A program made the translations under genes and the position numbers. DNA of 43,669 bases from the NCBI GenBank assembly GCA_017518975.1, contig JAFWTH010000180.1, positions 1-43,669 on the forward strand, read 5' to 3'. The stretch comes from Clostridia bacterium. GTDB lineage: Bacteria > Bacillota > Clostridia > Oscillospirales > CAG-272. Each line of letters begins with the position of its first letter. The stretch's first letter is position 1. The notes beneath the pieces were generated by a model. The model made no database searches. It saw only the letters and a program-made list of their open reading frames with translations, and was not told the origin of the DNA. Shown here one piece after another: positions 23,564 to 32,284 of this stretch.

Positions 23564-25018
23564 GTGAAAAAAGAACGCAAACGCGCCGTTCGCTACGCGT
23601 GCGCTTTCCTTTGCGCCGTTTTTTGCCTGATCACGCTCTCATCATCGGTCTTCGCTTATTCCGGTTCGGACTACACCGACGACGAATATCTCGCCGGACG
23701 GCTCGACAAAGTGTTCTCCGGCGCGGCTCCTCTCTTCCAGAATGAAGACAAATCGTATCCCATAGGTTCCTCGATCGGAACGTACCCGGGTTCTCCTCAC
23801 AGAGTGGCGGGTCTGCTCGGATACGAATGCTACATATACGCGAACGCCGTCTATTATTACCTGTTCGGCGACGTTCCGTATCACGGCGATCTCGGATATA
23901 CCCGCTCGACCGTCCCCATAAAAAAAGGCGACAGGATAACCTACGAGTTGCTCCGCGACAACGGCGTCAACTGCGGAGCTTACGTCAGGACCACGTCGTC
24001 GCCGGACGGAACGTACAGCGGATCGACCGGGCACTCTTTCATCGTTCTGAACTATGACACGGAGGGGATCGACGTCCTCCAGGCAAACAACGTGGGGCCG
24101 GGGATCATCTCCCTCGACAGATGGGATTGGGCAACGCTCGATATGATGCTCGGCGACTACTGGGGCGGATATATCTCTCACGTCGTCAATCCGAACGACG
24201 CCGTATCGACCTCGGGCGACGGAGAGGTCGTCCACGCGTGGACGGAATGGATCGTCGCCGTCGAACCGGGTTGTTACAAGAACGGATACGCCGTCCGCGT
24301 TTGCGCTGACTGCGGAAGAGTCGGCGAGAGGATCATCCCGGCGGGTCACGTTTTCGACAAGGGTGTCGAAACCCTTGCTCCGACGTGGGAAAAGGACGGT
24401 CAGATTGTATATACGTGTACCGTCTGCGGTCATACCGAGACGGCGGTCGTACCGAAACTGACGCTCGCCGATTTTTTCAGCGACGTGACCGGGAAAGAAT
24501 GGTTCTGTCCCTACGTTGAATACGCCTTCAGAAACGGCCTGATGAACGGCGTGACGGGCGGCAAATTCGCGCCCGGGAAAGAGATGAGCCGCGCTATGAT
24601 CGTCACGGTCCTGTGGCGGATCGAGGGCGAACCGGCGCCGGCGGGAGAATCGCCGTTCGGCGACCTCAAAGCGGACTGGTACCGGTCCTCGGTCGCCTGG
24701 GCGTCGGAATCGGGGATCGTCAACGGAGTAAGCGAAGGAGTCTTCGCGCCGGACGATCCGCTGACGAGGGAGCAGATCGCGGCGATAGTGTACAGATATT
24801 CGGAATATAAAGGACGCGACGTGACGGCGTCGGGCGACCTTTCCGTATTCCCCGACGAGGAAGACGTCAGCGATTACGCGCGCGCGCCGCTCGCGTGGGC
24901 GGTCGGGAGAGGCCTGCTTCAGGGAACGAACGTAAAAGGAAAGATCATCCTCGATCCCCGTGGCGGGGCGACCAGAGCGCAGGTCGCCGCGATCCTGACG
25001 AGATACTTGAGCGAATAA
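23564..25018 (+). CDS. Secreted papain-fold-like protein with C-terminal SLH repeats, 484 aa
   Basis: Signal peptide about residues 1-31 (CAFLCAVFCLITLSSSVFA). Residues 60-208 look like a CA-clan papain-fold domain: GYECYIYANAVYYYLFG puts Cys89 at a helix start, and GHSFIVLNYDTEGIDVLQAN supplies His157 and a possible Asn/Asp; the family is not one I can name. Residues 222-300 form a beta module with paired CxxC motifs (VCADCG, TCTVCG) common in clostridial surface proteins. Three SLH repeats cover about 303-482. The GTG at 23564 lies 8 nt after a perfect AAAGGAGG; the earlier GTG overlaps that site. Candidate wall-peptide hydrolase or transpeptidase, not proven. Single gene with its own promoter and terminator. 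Confidence 0.8.
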   Translation: MKKERKRAVRYACAFLCAVFCLITLSSSVFAYSGSDYTDDEYLAGRLDKVFSGAAPLFQNEDKSYPIGSSIGTYPGSPHRVAGLLGYECYIYANAVYYYLFGDVPYHGDLGYTRSTVPIKKGDRITYELLRDNGVNCGAYVRTTSSPDGTYSGSTGHSFIVLNYDTEGIDVLQANNVGPGIISLDRWDWATLDMMLGDYWGGYISHVVNPNDAVSTSGDGEVVHAWTEWIVAVEPGCYKNGYAVRVCADCGRVGERIIPAGHVFDKGVETLAPTWEKDGQIVYTCTVCGHTETAVVPKLTLADFFSDVTGKEWFCPYVEYAFRNGLMNGVTGGKFAPGKEMSRAMIVTVLWRIEGEPAPAGESPFGDLKADWYRSSVAWASESGIVNGVSEGVFAPDDPLTREQIAAIVYRYSEYKGRDVTASGDLSVFPDEEDVSDYARAPLAWAVGRGLLQGTNVKGKIILDPRGGATRAQVAAILTRYLSE

Positions 25019-25046
25019 AAAAAGAATGCTTTCGCATTCTTTTTTT
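25017..25046. terminator. Bidirectional terminator between converging genes
   Basis: A perfect 13-bp stem of AAAAAAAGAATGC (25017-25029) with GCATTCTTTTTTT (25034-25046) and a TTTC loop; T tracts on both strands serve both genes. Confidence 0.93.
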
Positions 25047-25050
25047 ATTC

Positions 25051-26613
25051 TTAATCGAAGCCCACGGTCAGCGAACATCCGTCGAGGAAGACCGTATTGT
25101 GCGCGACGCGGGTCCCGCGCGCCGAATACAACGGCTCGCGCGTGTTCGTGTGTGGGACAAAGAGCGGAAACGCCGCGGAAGCGATATCGACTCTCAGCCT
25201 CTCGCCCTCCCCGGTCTGCAGCGCGATCGGGTCGAGATCGAATTCGAGATCGACCGGCGTGCCGGGAACATAGCCCTTAAAATGATTCGAGAGCTGATCG
25301 ATATCGTCGCGGAGGGAGAAGTCTCCCTCCTTTTTCGTTATCCCGACTCTGACGTAGAAGCACGTGTCCTCGCAGTCCGAGGCGACGCGCAGCCGGAGTT
25401 TCATCCCGCCTCTGACGTGCCCTCCCGCGGGGAGCGGATCGGTGAAGACAGTGACGACACCGTCTCTTCCGGGAGGCGCCATAAACTTCGTGCCGCCGAA
25501 ATTGTGAGTAAGTCCGCCTTCGAAGCGTGTCGGATCCTCGGGATCGTAGGTATAGGTCCTCTCGCCGTTTCCGAGCGGATAAGTTACGGTGCAGCCGGCT
25601 TTGAAAAGAGAGCCGTCGGTCGTCCATCCCTTGCCGAATATCTCATAATATGTGACCGATCCCGGCGGGACGGGCGGTTCGCCGACCCCGCGGGTGTAGT
25701 TGAGCCACCTGAGGTCGAATCCGGGAAAGCCCTGAGCAAGTTCTCCGTTTTCAAAACAGTAGGGCTGTTCTTCCGCCGAGCCGCCGTGGTGGTACGGGTG
25801 AACGATCAGCGCGCTTTCAGCTTTAGCGCGCGGCGTCATATTCTCCCACATTTTGAGAACGCCGTGGGTGAACGCGTCGAACGTCCCGACCGTCAGGAGC
25901 ATCGGCACGCGTGTGTCGCGTTCGGCGTCACGCGAGTCGCTCCCACCCTCTTTCGTCGACCAGAACGGAGCGGACCTGTCGGGGTTTGCGAGCGCGGCGT
26001 CGTAATTCTCCACCGGCTCGCCGTAAACGCGGCGGGTGAATTCCGTCAGCGGCTTTTTGAGGTACTGCTCGGGTGAGTAGTCGGTCTTTATCCCCGATTT
26101 CTGCTTGTAAACCCCGGGGTGCCATCCCCCGAAGAGATTGATCTTGAAAAAACCGTTGCGGTAGAACATACCGTACCGATCGGAGTCGAACGATTCGAGG
26201 GACGCGCCCTTTATATCGTCCGCAAAAGGCGCGGTGACGTAGTGGACGAGCGACGTGTAGCTTCCGCCGAGAAGATATATCTCGCCGTTATAAACGGGAC
26301 TCTCGCGTACGAAGCTTTGCAGCGCCAGCCCCTCTTCCCTCTCGTGTACGAACGGGATACAGTCGCCCCCGCTCTTTCCGCTTCCCCTGCAATGCTGAAA
26401 AAAGACCGCGTATCCCGCGTCGAGGAACGGAGTGAAAAACTCCGCGAGTCTGCGGCACATTTCCCCGTCCGTTATGTTTTCGTGCTCTTTTTCATAGGGT
26501 GATCTGAAAAGGATCGACGGGAATTTTTCCCCCTTGGCGGGGCGCAGGACGACGGTACAGATCGGGTCGCCGTCAACGGGCAGATAAATGACGTCCGACT
26601 TGTATTTTTCCAT
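25051..26613 (-). CDS. CocE/NonD-type S15 family hydrolase, 520 aa
   Basis: An alpha/beta-hydrolase of the X-Pro dipeptidyl-peptidase S15 / CocE group. The early block FRSPYEKE then QHCRGSGKSGG and the nucleophile elbow LLGGSYTSLVHY (Ser near residue 130) are present, with the later LIVHPYHHGG carrying His. The C-terminal jelly-roll typical of CocE runs from about residue 335 (GSVTYYEIFGKGWTTDGSLF) to the end. It acts on acylated esters or prolyl peptides; no signal peptide, so cytosolic. ATG at 26613 with AGAGGTG is chosen over the upstream GTG, which would put the ribosome binding site inside the gene. Two bases separate it from the HAD gene stop, so it is the last gene of the operon. Confidence 0.88.
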   Translation of the reverse strand: MEKYKSDVIYLPVDGDPICTVVLRPAKGEKFPSILFRSPYEKEHENITDGEMCRRLAEFFTPFLDAGYAVFFQHCRGSGKSGGDCIPFVHEREEGLALQSFVRESPVYNGEIYLLGGSYTSLVHYVTAPFADDIKGASLESFDSDRYGMFYRNGFFKINLFGGWHPGVYKQKSGIKTDYSPEQYLKKPLTEFTRRVYGEPVENYDAALANPDRSAPFWSTKEGGSDSRDAERDTRVPMLLTVGTFDAFTHGVLKMWENMTPRAKAESALIVHPYHHGGSAEEQPYCFENGELAQGFPGFDLRWLNYTRGVGEPPVPPGSVTYYEIFGKGWTTDGSLFKAGCTVTYPLGNGERTYTYDPEDPTRFEGGLTHNFGGTKFMAPPGRDGVVTVFTDPLPAGGHVRGGMKLRLRVASDCEDTCFYVRVGITKKEGDFSLRDDIDQLSNHFKGYVPGTPVDLEFDLDPIALQTGEGERLRVDIASAAFPLFVPHTNTREPLYSARGTRVAHNTVFLDGCSLTVGFD

Positions 26614-26615
26614 TT

Positions 26616-27272
26616 TCACCTCTCACTCAAAGCGATCTTCAGGACGTCCTCCGGAGTCTTTGCCGTCTTATCGCGTCCCGGGATCAGCTCCGGCTCTGAA
26701 TTGAGATAACCCCACTCTACTAAAACGCAATCGAGTCCCGCCGCGTGCGCCGTGGCGAGGTCGACGCCGGAATCCCCGATGTAGAGCGTCCGTTCGGGCG
26801 TCGCGCCGAGTTCTTTCATCACCGCGATCGCTCCGGCGGGGTCGGGCTTGCGCGGGATCCCCTCCCGCTCGCCGTAATAAACGTCGAACAGACCGTCGAA
26901 GAATTTCCGGCACAGTATCGTGACGGCGAAATCGGCTTTGTTCGAGAGCAGCGCGACGCGCAGTCCCGCCTCTCGCAGCGACTTCAGCAGATCCGCGATA
27001 CCGTCGTACGGCCGCGTCTTGTCGGTCAGATGATCTTTATAATATTCGACAAATGCCTTATACATCAGTCCGGTCTTCTCTTCGCCGAGTTCCTCGCCCG
27101 CTCCGCGGCGCAGGAGCATCCTCACCCCGTTGCCGATGAACGAGCGCGTTTCCTCCGCGGTACGCGGGGGATAGTCGAATTCGGCGAGCGCATGATTGAG
27201 CGTGGCGGTCAGGTCTCCGAGCGTGTCGAGGACCGTCCCGTCCATATCGAATATGACGGCGTCGTATCTCAC
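26616..27272 (-). CDS. HAD-superfamily phosphatase, phosphoglycolate-phosphatase-like, 218 aa
   Basis: Motif I is VIFDMDGTVLDTLGDLT with the nucleophile Asp9 and Asp11, motif II LLSNK near residue 110, motif III Lys in RKPDP near 143 and motif IV YIGDSGVDLATAHAAG near 167. The helical cap between motifs I and II fits subfamily IA, and overall it resembles Gph. Substrate could be phosphoglycolate or another small phosphate ester. Its start overlaps the sensor kinase stop by 4 bp (ATGA type), so translation is coupled, and the S15 hydrolase follows. Confidence 0.92.
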   Translation of the reverse strand: MRYDAVIFDMDGTVLDTLGDLTATLNHALAEFDYPPRTAEETRSFIGNGVRMLLRRGAGEELGEEKTGLMYKAFVEYYKDHLTDKTRPYDGIADLLKSLREAGLRVALLSNKADFAVTILCRKFFDGLFDVYYGEREGIPRKPDPAGAIAVMKELGATPERTLYIGDSGVDLATAHAAGLDCVLVEWGYLNSEPELIPGRDKTAKTPEDVLKIALSER

Positions 27273-28735
27273 AATGTCTCCTCACTTTCCGCTAGCGGGA
27301 GCTCGAACCAGAACGTACTCCCCTTGCCTTTTTCGCTTATCACGCCGAACGGCGCGCCGTGCAGCATCAAAAGATTCTTTACGATCGAGAGACCGAGCCC
27401 GGTCCCCTCTTTCGTTCGCTTGTGGAATTCGCGCGATTTGAAATATCTGTCCCAGATAAACGGAAGATCCTCCTCCGGTATGCCGTCTCCCGTGTCGGTT
27501 ATCTCAACGCGGCATACGGATCCCGTCACCGTCTGACGTACGAAGACTTTTTTATCGTCTCCGGTGTAATTGACGGCGTTGTTAAGAAGATTGTACAAAA
27601 TCTGAAGGATCCTCGTTCTGTCTGCGGCGACGGTCGCGTCCCGGTCGGCGTCGAGCGTGATATCGAACCCCTCCGCGCCTTTCAGCTTCGAGTAGCGCGA
27701 AACGGTCTCGGCGAGCGCCTCCGTGAGAGAAAACGGCGCCCGTTCGATCTTCACCGCTCCTTCCGTCAGCTTGGACGCGTCGAGCATATCGTTCACCAGA
27801 TGAGTGAGCATATTCGTCTCGTCGACGATTATATCCATGTTTTCAGAGTTCATCTCGCCCGGGATGTCGCGCATGACATCCGCGTATCCCGAGATCAGCG
27901 TCAACGGGGTGCGCAGATCGTGCGACACGTTCGCGATCAGATCGCGCCTCATACGGTCCGTCTCGGAAAGTTCGTGCGCCGCGATATTGAGAGCGTCGGC
28001 AAGCTCCGCGGTCTCCTTTGAATTACCTCTTTCAAAGCTGACGTCATAGTTCCCGACGGCGAGCTTGCCCGCCTCGTCGCGCATCTTTCCGAGCGGTTCG
28101 GACACGCGCTTCGGAAGAAAATACGCGATAAGCGCAACTCCGGCGACGAGCACCGCGCTGATGATCGCAGTCATTATGCGAAGCGTCGTGACGGTCGTCG
28201 AAAGCGGACTCAGATGCGCGTTCAGAACGACGAGTCTTCCGCCCGACGATTTTGCGGTCAGTATGCTTTCTCCCCCGTCAGCCGTTTCGCGCCCCTCGCG
28301 GTCTCCGAGATCGCCCCGGATCTTTACCGTCCGGACGTAATCTCCTTCCGGTCCCGTTTTCTCGTACATATCGAAAGCGAGGGAGTCGGAGACGAATCCG
28401 TGGATAAAGCAGAACGGATTTACCGTCGAATGCCAGTTTGCGATCACCTCTCCGCCTCTTCTCATATCATATACGGAAACGCAGAGGTTGTATTTAGTTC
28501 CGAGACTCTCCGCCTTCCGGTCGAGCTCGCCCGCGTCCGCCGCGACGATCTCGCCCGCCGCTTTTCTCATCTCGCCCGTCTTGACCGAGCGGTGAAGCGC
28601 GCCGAGAAAAAACGTCTCCGTCAGCCAGATCACCGCAAGGATGATCGCCGCGGGGATCGCAAGATAAACGATCAGCCGTCTTCTCAACGTGGGAAGACGG
28701 CGGACCGATCCTTTTTCATTCTTATGCGTTTTCAT
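27269..28735 (-). CDS. Two-component sensor histidine kinase, 488 aa
   Basis: Membrane segments at about residues 20-42 and 182-206 bracket a ~140-residue extracytoplasmic sensor. HAMP lies at 207-258, the phosphoacceptor in ANVSHDLRTPLTLISGYADV with His272, the N box NLLNNAVNYTG near 382 and G boxes DTGDGIP and GTGLGLSIVKNL at about 414 and 445. It phosphorylates the regulator encoded upstream, which it overlaps by 14 bp. ATG at 28735 is preferred to an adjacent TTG. The context behind an HtrA protease suggests envelope-stress sensing. Sensor region is not a recognisable PAS or Cache fold from sequence alone. Confidence 0.93.
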   Translation of the reverse strand: MKTHKNEKGSVRRLPTLRRRLIVYLAIPAAIILAVIWLTETFFLGALHRSVKTGEMRKAAGEIVAADAGELDRKAESLGTKYNLCVSVYDMRRGGEVIANWHSTVNPFCFIHGFVSDSLAFDMYEKTGPEGDYVRTVKIRGDLGDREGRETADGGESILTAKSSGGRLVVLNAHLSPLSTTVTTLRIMTAIISAVLVAGVALIAYFLPKRVSEPLGKMRDEAGKLAVGNYDVSFERGNSKETAELADALNIAAHELSETDRMRRDLIANVSHDLRTPLTLISGYADVMRDIPGEMNSENMDIIVDETNMLTHLVNDMLDASKLTEGAVKIERAPFSLTEALAETVSRYSKLKGAEGFDITLDADRDATVAADRTRILQILYNLLNNAVNYTGDDKKVFVRQTVTGSVCRVEITDTGDGIPEEDLPFIWDRYFKSREFHKRTKEGTGLGLSIVKNLLMLHGAPFGVISEKGKGSTFWFELPLAESEETL

Positions 28736-29399
28736 CAAAACGGTACCCCACTCCTCTGACGGTGACTATCATGCGCGACCACTCGCCGAGCGCCTGCCGA
28801 AGCAGTTTGACGTGAGTGTCGAGCGTTCTGTCGTCTCCGTAATAGTCCCAGCCCCACACCTCGGTTATGAGTTTTTCCCGCGACAGCGCGACGTTTTTGT
28901 TTTTCATCAAATAAAAGAGCAGGTCGTACTCTTTCGGGGTAAGCGCCGTCCTTTCCCCGTCGACGTATACGATCCGCGCGGTGACGTCTGCGCGGATCCC
29001 GCCCGCGACGATGACTTCCGATGACGGCGCGTCCGATCTTCCCGCTCTTTTCATTATCGCCTCGATGCGAAGCATAAGTTCCTTCGGAGAGAACGGCTTT
29101 ACAACGTAATCGTCGACGCCGATCTCGAATCCGTTGATCTTGTCGTATTCCTCGCCTCTCGCGCTGAGAACGATGATAGGCACGGAGGAGAATTTTCTTA
29201 TCTCCCTGCAGGCGGAGAACCCGTCGAGTTCGGGCATCATGATGTCGACGACGAGCAGGTCGTACTCCCCGTCGCGCGTCATCTTTATCGCTTCCATCCC
29301 GTCTTTCGCCTCGTCGACGGTGTGACCCTCGAATTCGGCGTATTTTTTTATGAGACGGCGGATGTTTTCCTCATCGTCGACAACGAGAATCTTATACAT
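28722..29399 (-). CDS. OmpR/PhoB-family response regulator, 225 aa
   Basis: Receiver domain residues 1-118 with phosphoacceptor Asp52 in LLVVDIMMPELDG, acidic pair VDDEEN and the conserved Lys in DYVVKPFSPKEL near residue 103. A winged-helix DNA-binding domain follows to the C-terminus (LTPKEYDLLFYLMKN, LITEVWGWDYYGDDRTLDTH, TVRGVGYRFDENA). GAGGAG precedes the ATG. It is preceded by htrA and overlaps the kinase gene, so protease, regulator and kinase form one unit. A self-controlling stress circuit is plausible but not shown. Confidence 0.95.
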   Translation of the reverse strand: MYKILVVDDEENIRRLIKKYAEFEGHTVDEAKDGMEAIKMTRDGEYDLLVVDIMMPELDGFSACREIRKFSSVPIIVLSARGEEYDKINGFEIGVDDYVVKPFSPKELMLRIEAIMKRAGRSDAPSSEVIVAGGIRADVTARIVYVDGERTALTPKEYDLLFYLMKNKNVALSREKLITEVWGWDYYGDDRTLDTHVKLLRQALGEWSRMIVTVRGVGYRFDENA

Positions 29400-29414
29400 T
29401 TTTCTCTCCTCGGG

Positions 29415-29448
29415 AAACTGTCCGGGGCGGGGCCGCCCCGGACAGTTT
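29415..29448 (-). promoter_or_regulatory. Perfect 16-bp intercistronic hairpin between htrA and the response regulator
   Basis: AAACTGTCCGGGGCGG (29415-29430) and its exact complement (29433-29448) form a GC-rich stem with a 2-nt gap. In the minus direction it ends in TTTCCC, not a proper T tract, so it may be a leaky terminator, a processing site or an mRNA protector between htrA and the regulator. Confidence 0.7.
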
Positions 29449-29456
29449 TACGTTGA

Positions 29457-30977
29457 TTATTCTTCGTCGCCGCTCTCAAAGCAGGAGACTTCGACCTTCA
29501 TGACGTCTCCGTCGCGGAACAGCGTAAGTTCGATAGTGTCGCCGGGCGAATGCTTTCTGATCTCTTTGATCGCGTCGTCGCCGGACGAGATCTCGACGCC
29601 GTCGACCGCAAGGATGCGGTCTTTTTCCTTCAGAACGTCGTCGTTATAGCCCTTTGTGACTTCGAAAATATAGACTCCGAGCGAGTTCACCCCGAACTGA
29701 GCCGCCTTCCCCGCGGTGTCGACATTGAAAAGCGTGACTCCGATGATCGTCCTGTTCGACGAGGGAGATCCGTTTTCCATGATATCCTTCGCCGTGGCGA
29801 GCGCTTCGTTGCCGGGGATCGCAAACGCAATTCCCTCGACGGACGAGTCGGAAACGGCGTTGACTATGCCGATCAGTTCGCCTTTGAGATTGAAGAGTCC
29901 TCCGCCGGAGTTGCCGGGGTTGATCGCGGTGTTCGTCTGGAGCAGCGTCATATCGTTGCCCTCTACGCTGATCTCTCGCGCGAGAGAACTGATGATACCG
30001 TTCGTCACGGTACCGCCGAGTTCTCCGAGCGGATTGCCTATCGCGATCACTTCGTCGCCGACAGCGAGCGCGTCGCTGTCTCCGAACGTTGCGGGAACGA
30101 GCCCTTCCGCCTCGATCTTGATGACCGCTATATCCGCGTCCGGATCTCCGCCGACGACCGTCGCCGGATACTCGTCGCCGTTCCTCATGCGGACTTTGAC
30201 GGAGTCGGCGAGCGTTTCGTCGTCCTCCGCGGTTACGACGTGATTGTTGGTGACTATATATCCGTCCTCGGAAATTACGACGCCCGATCCGCCGCCGCTT
30301 ACGATGTAGCGGAACCAGCCCATCGTCGTGTATTCCGTGTAGACCTCAACGACGGAATCGGCGACCGAGGAAACGACGTCGGCGTAGACCGACGATCCCG
30401 CCGAGGGTTTCTTGTCGGAGACGTCGGTCGGCTCTACCTGACGGATGACAGTGCTCTGCGACCCGTCGTTTTCGGTTTCCGTTCCCTCTGAAGTCCTGAC
30501 GGTCCCGGTCACTCCCGCGACGTATGCGCCGAGGAAGCCCGCGCCGAACGAGAGAAGAACGCAGACGGCGACGACGACTGCGATCCATCCCCTGCCGCCT
30601 CTCTTTTTCTGTTTATGCTTTTTCTGCCCGGCCTGATGCGTCGGCTGCGCCGGAGCGTACGATATCCTGCCTTCGTTCACGTCGGGAACGCCGTAATTCG
30701 CACCGCCGTACGGCTGAGGAACCGGCTGATTTGCCGGAGCGCCGTTCACGGGTCGATATTCTCCGGTCCGGGGCGCGTAAGAAGGCGTGTTTGCCGATCC
30801 GGGCGCGCGGTTCAGATTGTTGAAATACGGCGGGGTAAAAGCTTTCTCATCCGCTTTTTCGGCGGCCTCTTCGATCGGCCCTTCAACGGGTGCCCCGCCG
30901 ACCGGTTCGTGATTCACGATCTCCGGCTCTTCCGGAACCGTATTTTCAAATTCGTTTTTTTCAAATTCGTTTTCCAT
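29457..30977 (-). CDS. HtrA/DegP-type serine protease, 506 aa
   Basis: Membrane-anchored quality-control protease. A long acidic and proline-rich cytoplasmic tail (1-118), a basic KKHKQKKRG stretch and one membrane segment (130-155) precede the trypsin-like domain. The catalytic triad is visible as His246 (IVTNNHVV), Asp282 (DADIAVIKIE) and Ser357 (INPGNSGGGLFN). A single PDZ domain covers about 400-500, with the DRILAVDGVEI loop. The cytoplasmic tail is longer than usual for the family. GGAGGA lies before the ATG. The 87-bp upstream gap has no clear promoter, so read-through from the carboxypeptidase gene is possible. A two-component pair follows. Confidence 0.94.
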   Translation of the reverse strand: MENEFEKNEFENTVPEEPEIVNHEPVGGAPVEGPIEEAAEKADEKAFTPPYFNNLNRAPGSANTPSYAPRTGEYRPVNGAPANQPVPQPYGGANYGVPDVNEGRISYAPAQPTHQAGQKKHKQKKRGGRGWIAVVVAVCVLLSFGAGFLGAYVAGVTGTVRTSEGTETENDGSQSTVIRQVEPTDVSDKKPSAGSSVYADVVSSVADSVVEVYTEYTTMGWFRYIVSGGGSGVVISEDGYIVTNNHVVTAEDDETLADSVKVRMRNGDEYPATVVGGDPDADIAVIKIEAEGLVPATFGDSDALAVGDEVIAIGNPLGELGGTVTNGIISSLAREISVEGNDMTLLQTNTAINPGNSGGGLFNLKGELIGIVNAVSDSSVEGIAFAIPGNEALATAKDIMENGSPSSNRTIIGVTLFNVDTAGKAAQFGVNSLGVYIFEVTKGYNDDVLKEKDRILAVDGVEISSGDDAIKEIRKHSPGDTIELTLFRDGDVMKVEVSCFESGDEE

Positions 30978-31064
30978 TTACGTATCCTCCGTTTCGTCTT
31001 TACGCCGTTATTTTACCCCCGGAATGTGACGGTTTGTTGAAAACGGGAGAAAAGTTCATTGAAA

Positions 31065-32225
31065 TCAATCCGCCGGAGCGGTTTTTTCATAAAAAGCGGA
31101 CACGTCGTCCCCGACGGATACCACGCGTGACGGAGATACGTCGCCGAAGCGAACCGTGACGATAAATCCGCCGTCGTTATCGCCCGAAACGGACGGGGCG
31201 TCCGCGCCGTACGGGACGGGGATCCTCGTCGTCTCCCCGCTGCCAGCCGGGACGCGATAGATCGCGTACCCGGGTCCCGCAAAGGACGATTCGGCGAACG
31301 GGACCGACGAGAGTTTCCCGTTTCCGGAAAGGAAGAGAACGCTCCCGCCCGACGTGAAGTTTTTAAGCAGTCCGATATATTCCTCGAAACAGAGTCCGGC
31401 CTTTTCGATTATCAGAGAATGAGGCAGACCGACGTATCTGAAATGCCACGGTTCCGTCTCTATCCTCGTTATCTCTTTTTTGCCCTCCGGATAGCGAAGG
31501 ATAAACCCGTGATCACGCAGCAGGCGCATGATCTCGTCGTACGCTTCGCTCCGGGTGATCGGGAGCGCCGTCCCGTCGTCGCGGACGAGAATGAGGTCCG
31601 CGGCGATCCCCGTGTGATGTTCACTGAAACCGGGATCGGCGACGTAGAGCTTCGCCGTCTCCTCTCCCCACGTCTCCCTGTACTCATCGTATATTTCCCG
31701 CTGTTCCTCGAGCGTTCTGTACGCGCTGTTGACGGTCAGATCGTCCTCTCCGGTAGCGGCGCTCAATTCGTGAGTGAGCGATATCAGCACGTCGAGCACG
31801 TTTTTGTCCATCATATAATCAGAGTACGCGACTTTGAAATCGTCCGTTTTGTTCTCATAAACGTTAACGAGATCGTCCTTTTCCGGAAAAACGTACGCGT
31901 GATCGTAGTTCACGAGGATGAGATCGCCCGCCGCGGAATCCGACGTCGGCACGTCGATGAAAGTTACGGTTTTCTCTTCTTCTCTCCCCGGGGTCTCCGA
32001 CTCCGCCGCCGTGTCGGCCGTGTTCTCCGTCGCCCGGGGCGCTTCGTTCTTCGAACGGAATATGAAGAACAGCGACACCGCCAGAATAAGAATAACGACG
32101 ACGGCGAAAATGATATATCCGGGGTTCACACCGCCGTGTCTTCTGACGTATTTGAGACTTCTGCCTCTTTTTCTTCTGCTCTGCGCGGGAATCCTCTCGC
32201 GGCTGTCTCTTTGTCCGTTGTTCAC
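31065..32225 (-). CDS. VanY-type D-alanyl-D-alanine carboxypeptidase, 386 aa
   Basis: Peptidase M15B that trims the terminal D-Ala from peptidoglycan stem peptides. A basic N-terminus precedes one membrane segment (about residues 34-57), a linker, and the zinc peptidase domain: FSEHHTGIAADLI gives the SxHxxGxAxD motif with His203 and Asp210, and EPWHFRYVGLPHS gives His261. About 110 C-terminal residues are an additional beta-rich region. GTG at 32225 is used because GGAGGT sits 5 nt upstream and the pnp terminator precedes it; the longer frame would run through the terminator and into pnp. No vanR/vanS or vanA genes, so this is not a glycopeptide-resistance locus. Confidence 0.9.
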   Translation of the reverse strand: MNNGQRDSRERIPAQSRRKRGRSLKYVRRHGGVNPGYIIFAVVVILILAVSLFFIFRSKNEAPRATENTADTAAESETPGREEEKTVTFIDVPTSDSAAGDLILVNYDHAYVFPEKDDLVNVYENKTDDFKVAYSDYMMDKNVLDVLISLTHELSAATGEDDLTVNSAYRTLEEQREIYDEYRETWGEETAKLYVADPGFSEHHTGIAADLILVRDDGTALPITRSEAYDEIMRLLRDHGFILRYPEGKKEITRIETEPWHFRYVGLPHSLIIEKAGLCFEEYIGLLKNFTSGGSVLFLSGNGKLSSVPFAESSFAGPGYAIYRVPAGSGETTRIPVPYGADAPSVSGDNDGGFIVTVRFGDVSPSRVVSVGDDVSAFYEKTAPAD

Positions 32226-32238
32226 CGTTACCTCCGAT

Positions 32239-32270
32239 GAAAAAACACGGGGAGGAAGATCCTCCCCGTG
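32239..32270 (-). terminator. Terminator of pnp
   Basis: An 11-bp perfect stem CACGGGGAGGA (32246-32256 pairing 32260-32270) precedes a T tract on the minus strand (32239-32245). It lies only about 14 nt before the start codon of the carboxypeptidase gene, whose ribosome binding site is just downstream. Confidence 0.88.
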
Positions 32271-32284
32271 AATATTTCTTATTA

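Noticed and set aside
29415..29448. Terminator between htrA and the response regulator
   Set aside because: Very strong stem but no T tract in the direction of transcription, so listed as an intercistronic hairpin instead.
31065..32225. Vancomycin-resistance gene cluster
   Set aside because: Only a chromosomal VanY-like peptidase is present; no vanA/vanH/vanX or vanR/vanS partners are adjacent, and the two-component pair further along sits with htrA.
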